From: Hypsibius dujardini
Lineage: Eukaryota; Tardigrada; Eutardigrada; Parachela; Hypsibiidae
Direction of reading: 5' to 3'
Assembly: GCA_001579985.1 (NCBI GenBank)
Contig: LRSR01010552.1
Location: 1 to 31,703, forward strand
DNA length: 31,703 bases
Below the pieces are notes generated by a model. It was not told the origin of the DNA. It searched no databases and saw only the letters and a list, made by a program, of their open reading frames with translations. Shown piece after piece: positions 29,433 to 31,703 of the stretch (position 1 is its first letter; every line of letters begins with the position of its first letter). Made by a program: the position numbers and the translations under genes.

Positions 29433-29433
29433 A

Positions 29434-29438
29434 CTTTT
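29434..29438 (+). terminator. Pol III T-run terminator of tRNA-Ile copy 1
   Basis: TTTTT immediately downstream of the tRNA; the same run follows the second copy on its strand. Confidence 0.8.
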
Positions 29439-29737
29439 TCGTCTGGTCGTACCCGAGTACTGCACTCTAATTTTTTGCAGTACACGTACATTACTTTCTT
29501 TTGCCATTTAGTCTAATTTGGTCACAGTCATCTGAATAGTTATAGTTTTTCTAGGTTTGGTATTCTGTATTGGCTGTTCCTGTTCCACTTTCAGCCCTGT
29601 TCCGTCACTTTGTTGATGAAGAGTTAATAATAATAATTGCGATCTTCTTTCAACAGTCCCTGTTAGAAAAAATTTCCTTGTCAAACGAGAGATTGGGAAA
29701 AAGAAAGTACACTAATACATTTCATGCAGCGAGACGA

Positions 29738-29742
29738 AAAAG
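29738..29742 (-). terminator. Pol III T-run terminator of tRNA-Ile copy 2
   Basis: TTTTT on the minus strand directly after the tRNA 3' end. Confidence 0.75.
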
Positions 29743-29743
29743 T

Positions 29744-29817
29744 TGCCTTTACACGGGATCGAACCGTGGACATCCGCGTTATTAGCACGGCGCTCTAACC
29801 AACTGAGCTACAAAGGC
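29744..29817 (-). tRNA. tRNA-Ile(AAU), copy 2, inverted
   Basis: Identical to copy 1 over all 74 nt but on the opposite strand, with the two 3' ends facing each other. The following ACTTTTTCGTCT is also shared, so the duplicated unit extends 12 bases past the 3' end. 5' flanks differ, so expression may differ. Confidence 0.97.
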
Positions 29818-29987
29818 CATTTCGGATGACAACTCTGTTCAAGTAATACCTAGTTCTTGTATTATTGCTTTTCATATCTTATCTCGGTTATTGAAGAACC
29901 TGTTAATAGATCAACATTGGAAGTCTGCTATAAAGAGAAAATATAAAAATATGAGAGTCATCAGCATAAAATTCCTCTCCATCCGTC
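29818..29987. other. Short intergenic segment
   Basis: AT-rich, no gene seen; it would hold the 3' UTR of the cysteine-rich gene and the 5' flank of tRNA copy 2. Confidence 0.5.
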
Positions 29988-31598
29988 TTATCGTTTGATG
30001 GATCCTTCCGGTTGGCAGAATCCGACAGTGTTCGCCAGGGTCTCGCAAAGTTTTGTCGGTCGACACACATGACCGGGGAACATCCTCCGACACTTGCTGT
30101 CGTCACTGCAACTCTGTATATGAAAGCAGCAGAACAGTAATGTAGAACAAGTTACGAAAAAAGAACCGTTGCACGGGGAAACACAGACGGTCTAACCGTC
30201 TGGTTGAGACACTCATTTCTCGCACAACCATCTCAAATCTAATTTTCGAATGACCGGATGACCGGCTGTCTCAAACTTACAAACCGTCTCAAACTTCATT
30301 TTCGAATGACCGGATGACCGAGAAAACCGGATGACCGAGAAAACCGTTTGATGGACCATCCACTGCCGTCTATAACTCGGTCGACCCTTCCGTTACTTTT
30401 CCGTCTACAAGCCGCCCACCACCCACGGCTTAACCGTCCACCGTCTCCGGAGGAATCCGATACCTTCAGTTCTCGGGCGACTATCTAGTTACAGACAGTT
30501 AATCGACCAACAGCCGATCTCAACTACGGCAAACCATCCGTCACCTTCCTGACCGTCCACTCGCACGAACCTTCCGTTATTTTCCAAACCTTAAGTTATT
30601 TTTGAGGACGCCACTACGGCAAACCATCCGTCACCTTCCTGACGGTCTACTCGCACGAACCTTCCGTCGTCATCCTGACCGTTCACTCGGGCAAACCTTC
30701 CGTCACCTTCTTGACGGTCCACTCGGGTAAACTGAACTATTGCCTCGTCCAAGTATTATTAGAACGTTCCGCTACTCAGACCTTCCCACAACTTCTCCAA
30801 CGGACTATTCACACGGAGCTACCGACCGTTCCCCCCCCCCCATTCTTTGTAGAACCTCACAAAACTACTCGATCGGACGGTCCGCTGCTCCAATCGAGAT
30901 AGTCCTCCGCCACTCGGTCCAACTGTCCGTCAATTTAGTGCCGATCAAGTAACATCATTCGCCACTCCATCTGGCGCAGTCAAATCTTCCGTCACTCTTT
31001 AAGTAAATACTAAGACCTTATCTCACGTCCAGACCGTTGTAACCTTTTTCGTAACATTGCTAACGAATATGAGCCGCAATTTTTTCAATTTTGGGTCTGC
31101 TTTAACAAAAACAGTCTTCCAACGTCTGGACCCTCGGAACAGCGCTTTTTCGCGCGGGATTTGAATGTGATACAGCGTGATTTCTGGATACTCGACCACC
31201 ACTTACCCAAACATTGGTGGCTTGAGGACCTTGCTGCGACCAACACGCACACCGACCCCCGGAACAGGTCATTCCGGCGTCCGGACAGTCATTCACACTG
31301 TCACACGGAGGATTGGGATCGACGGTCAGTTGCACCACGGGGGCGGGAGGCGGTGGGGACTCCGTCGGGGTGTCCGTTGCTGGTGGCGACTCGGCAGCTA
31401 CTGTTGGGGCCTCCGTTGATGGGGCAAGTTCTGCCTGGACTACGGGTGCCACCTGTGAGGGAACCACCTCGTTTTGAGCGGCGGGAGCAGGCGGAACCGC
31501 CACGTCGGATGTGACCGCTTCTGTCTGCTGAACCTTTGGATGCATGAGGGCACTAAATGCGTCTTGATCCAGTACCACATTTCCTTGCATCCGTGACA
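29988..31598 (-). CDS. Pro/Val/Ala-rich protein with Cys-rich C-terminus, 5' partial
   Basis: Two exons are seen: 31598-31207 and 30113-29988, joined in phase 0 with strong sites (TGG|GTAAGTGG and TATACAG|AGTTGC); at least 171 aa. Exon A needs a preceding phase 1 exon, probably beyond or at the window edge, which would carry the start and any signal peptide. After SALMHPK the chain is low-complexity Val/Ala/Pro/Glu/Thr (about 70 residues, many PAP, TEAP and ESPP repeats, candidate O-glycosylation). Then come two cysteine clusters: CDSVNDCPDAGMTCSGGRCAC in exon A (first part) and CSDDSKCRRMFPGHVC plus CRP...C in exon B. The spacing resembles EB or similar small extracellular modules, but I do not recognise the family. 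An ATG at 31626 would give an unspliced start without a signal peptide, which is less likely. Confidence 0.6.
30180..30960. repeat. Degenerate CCGTC-rich repeats in the Cys-rich gene intron
   Basis: The 1.1-kb intron (30114-31206) is dominated by loose repeats of CCGTCACCTTCCTGACCGTC and AACCTTCCGT. A clear 55-bp pair lies at 30523-30577 and 30613-30667 with only a few differences, followed by two further degenerate units to about 30725. An earlier part (30180-30350) repeats GACCGGATGACCG and GTCTCAAACTT. Confidence 0.75.
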
Positions 31599-31703
31599 CT
31601 GCAACAACGTAGGAAAACATATGCAAAAGATTGAGTTACGAGGGGGCAAACTGAAAGTAAAGTCACTTGCTTCATATCCCGGTTCCAATGGAATTTTTTT
31701 CTA

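Larger units (their letters stand above)
29433..29743. other. Spacer between the inverted tRNA-Ile genes
   Basis: 311 bp with no gene recognised. Outside the shared 12 bases next to each tRNA 3' end, the two halves are not mirror images. Confidence 0.6.

Noticed and set aside
29744-29817. Possibility that the second tRNA is a pseudogene
   Set aside because: All 74 nt are identical to copy 1, including A and B boxes and the anticodon, and a T5 terminator follows.

Overview
The window is eukaryotic nuclear DNA from a compact animal genome. The genes are split by canonical GT-AG introns. They include a SNAP29 SNARE, a GGA adaptor, TMEM192, a sigma-class GST, a serpin and a small heat-shock protein, together with two nuclear tRNA-Ile genes. 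Gene density is about one per 4 kb, introns are mostly 100-500 bp, and tetranucleotide (CAGA)n/(CTGT)n and (GATT)n runs are very frequent. A small ecdysozoan genome such as a tardigrade's would fit, but that is inference; no single feature fixes the taxon.

Layout. 1-2640 has no gene I can support. 2682-4110 holds two minisatellites with higher-order structure. 4258-6730 (+) is a two-exon SNAP29-like Qbc-SNARE whose single intron is packed with inverted-repeat elements. 6912-7844 has more MITE-like elements. 7972-10125 (-) is a six-exon TMEM192. 11686-12823 (-) is a two-exon sigma GST whose stop codon lies inside a minisatellite. 13140-16002 is gene-poor, with a MITE at 15497. 16003-18063 (+) is a four-exon serpin. 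18593-18887 (-) is a MATH-like remnant with a stop codon. 19528-20484 (-) is a three-exon secreted protein with 14 cysteines and a TATA box. 22540-23665 (+) is a two-exon small heat-shock protein; its 3' end was tandemly duplicated and the copy was then interrupted by MITEs. 24463-28904 (-) is a complete thirteen-exon GGA adaptor. 29359-29817 carries two identical tRNA-Ile(AAU) genes in inverted orientation. 29988-31598 (-) is the 3' part of a Pro/Val/Ala-rich protein with a cysteine-rich C-terminus.

Functionally the genes are independent and no operon is seen. Three products serve endolysosomal traffic: SNAP29 (membrane fusion), GGA (TGN-to-endosome sorting) and TMEM192 (lysosomal membrane). 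Their proximity may be chance. GST, serpin and sHSP are stress or proteostasis proteins.

The exon models were built by reading splice sites and checking that phases join and that family motifs continue across junctions; no transcript data were available. The most notable non-coding content is (i) a set of short TA-flanked inverted-repeat elements sharing a CACACGTGGC terminus, (ii) minisatellites with two- or three-level higher-order periodicity, and (iii) two cases where the 3' end of a coding region has been duplicated or drawn into a tandem repeat.
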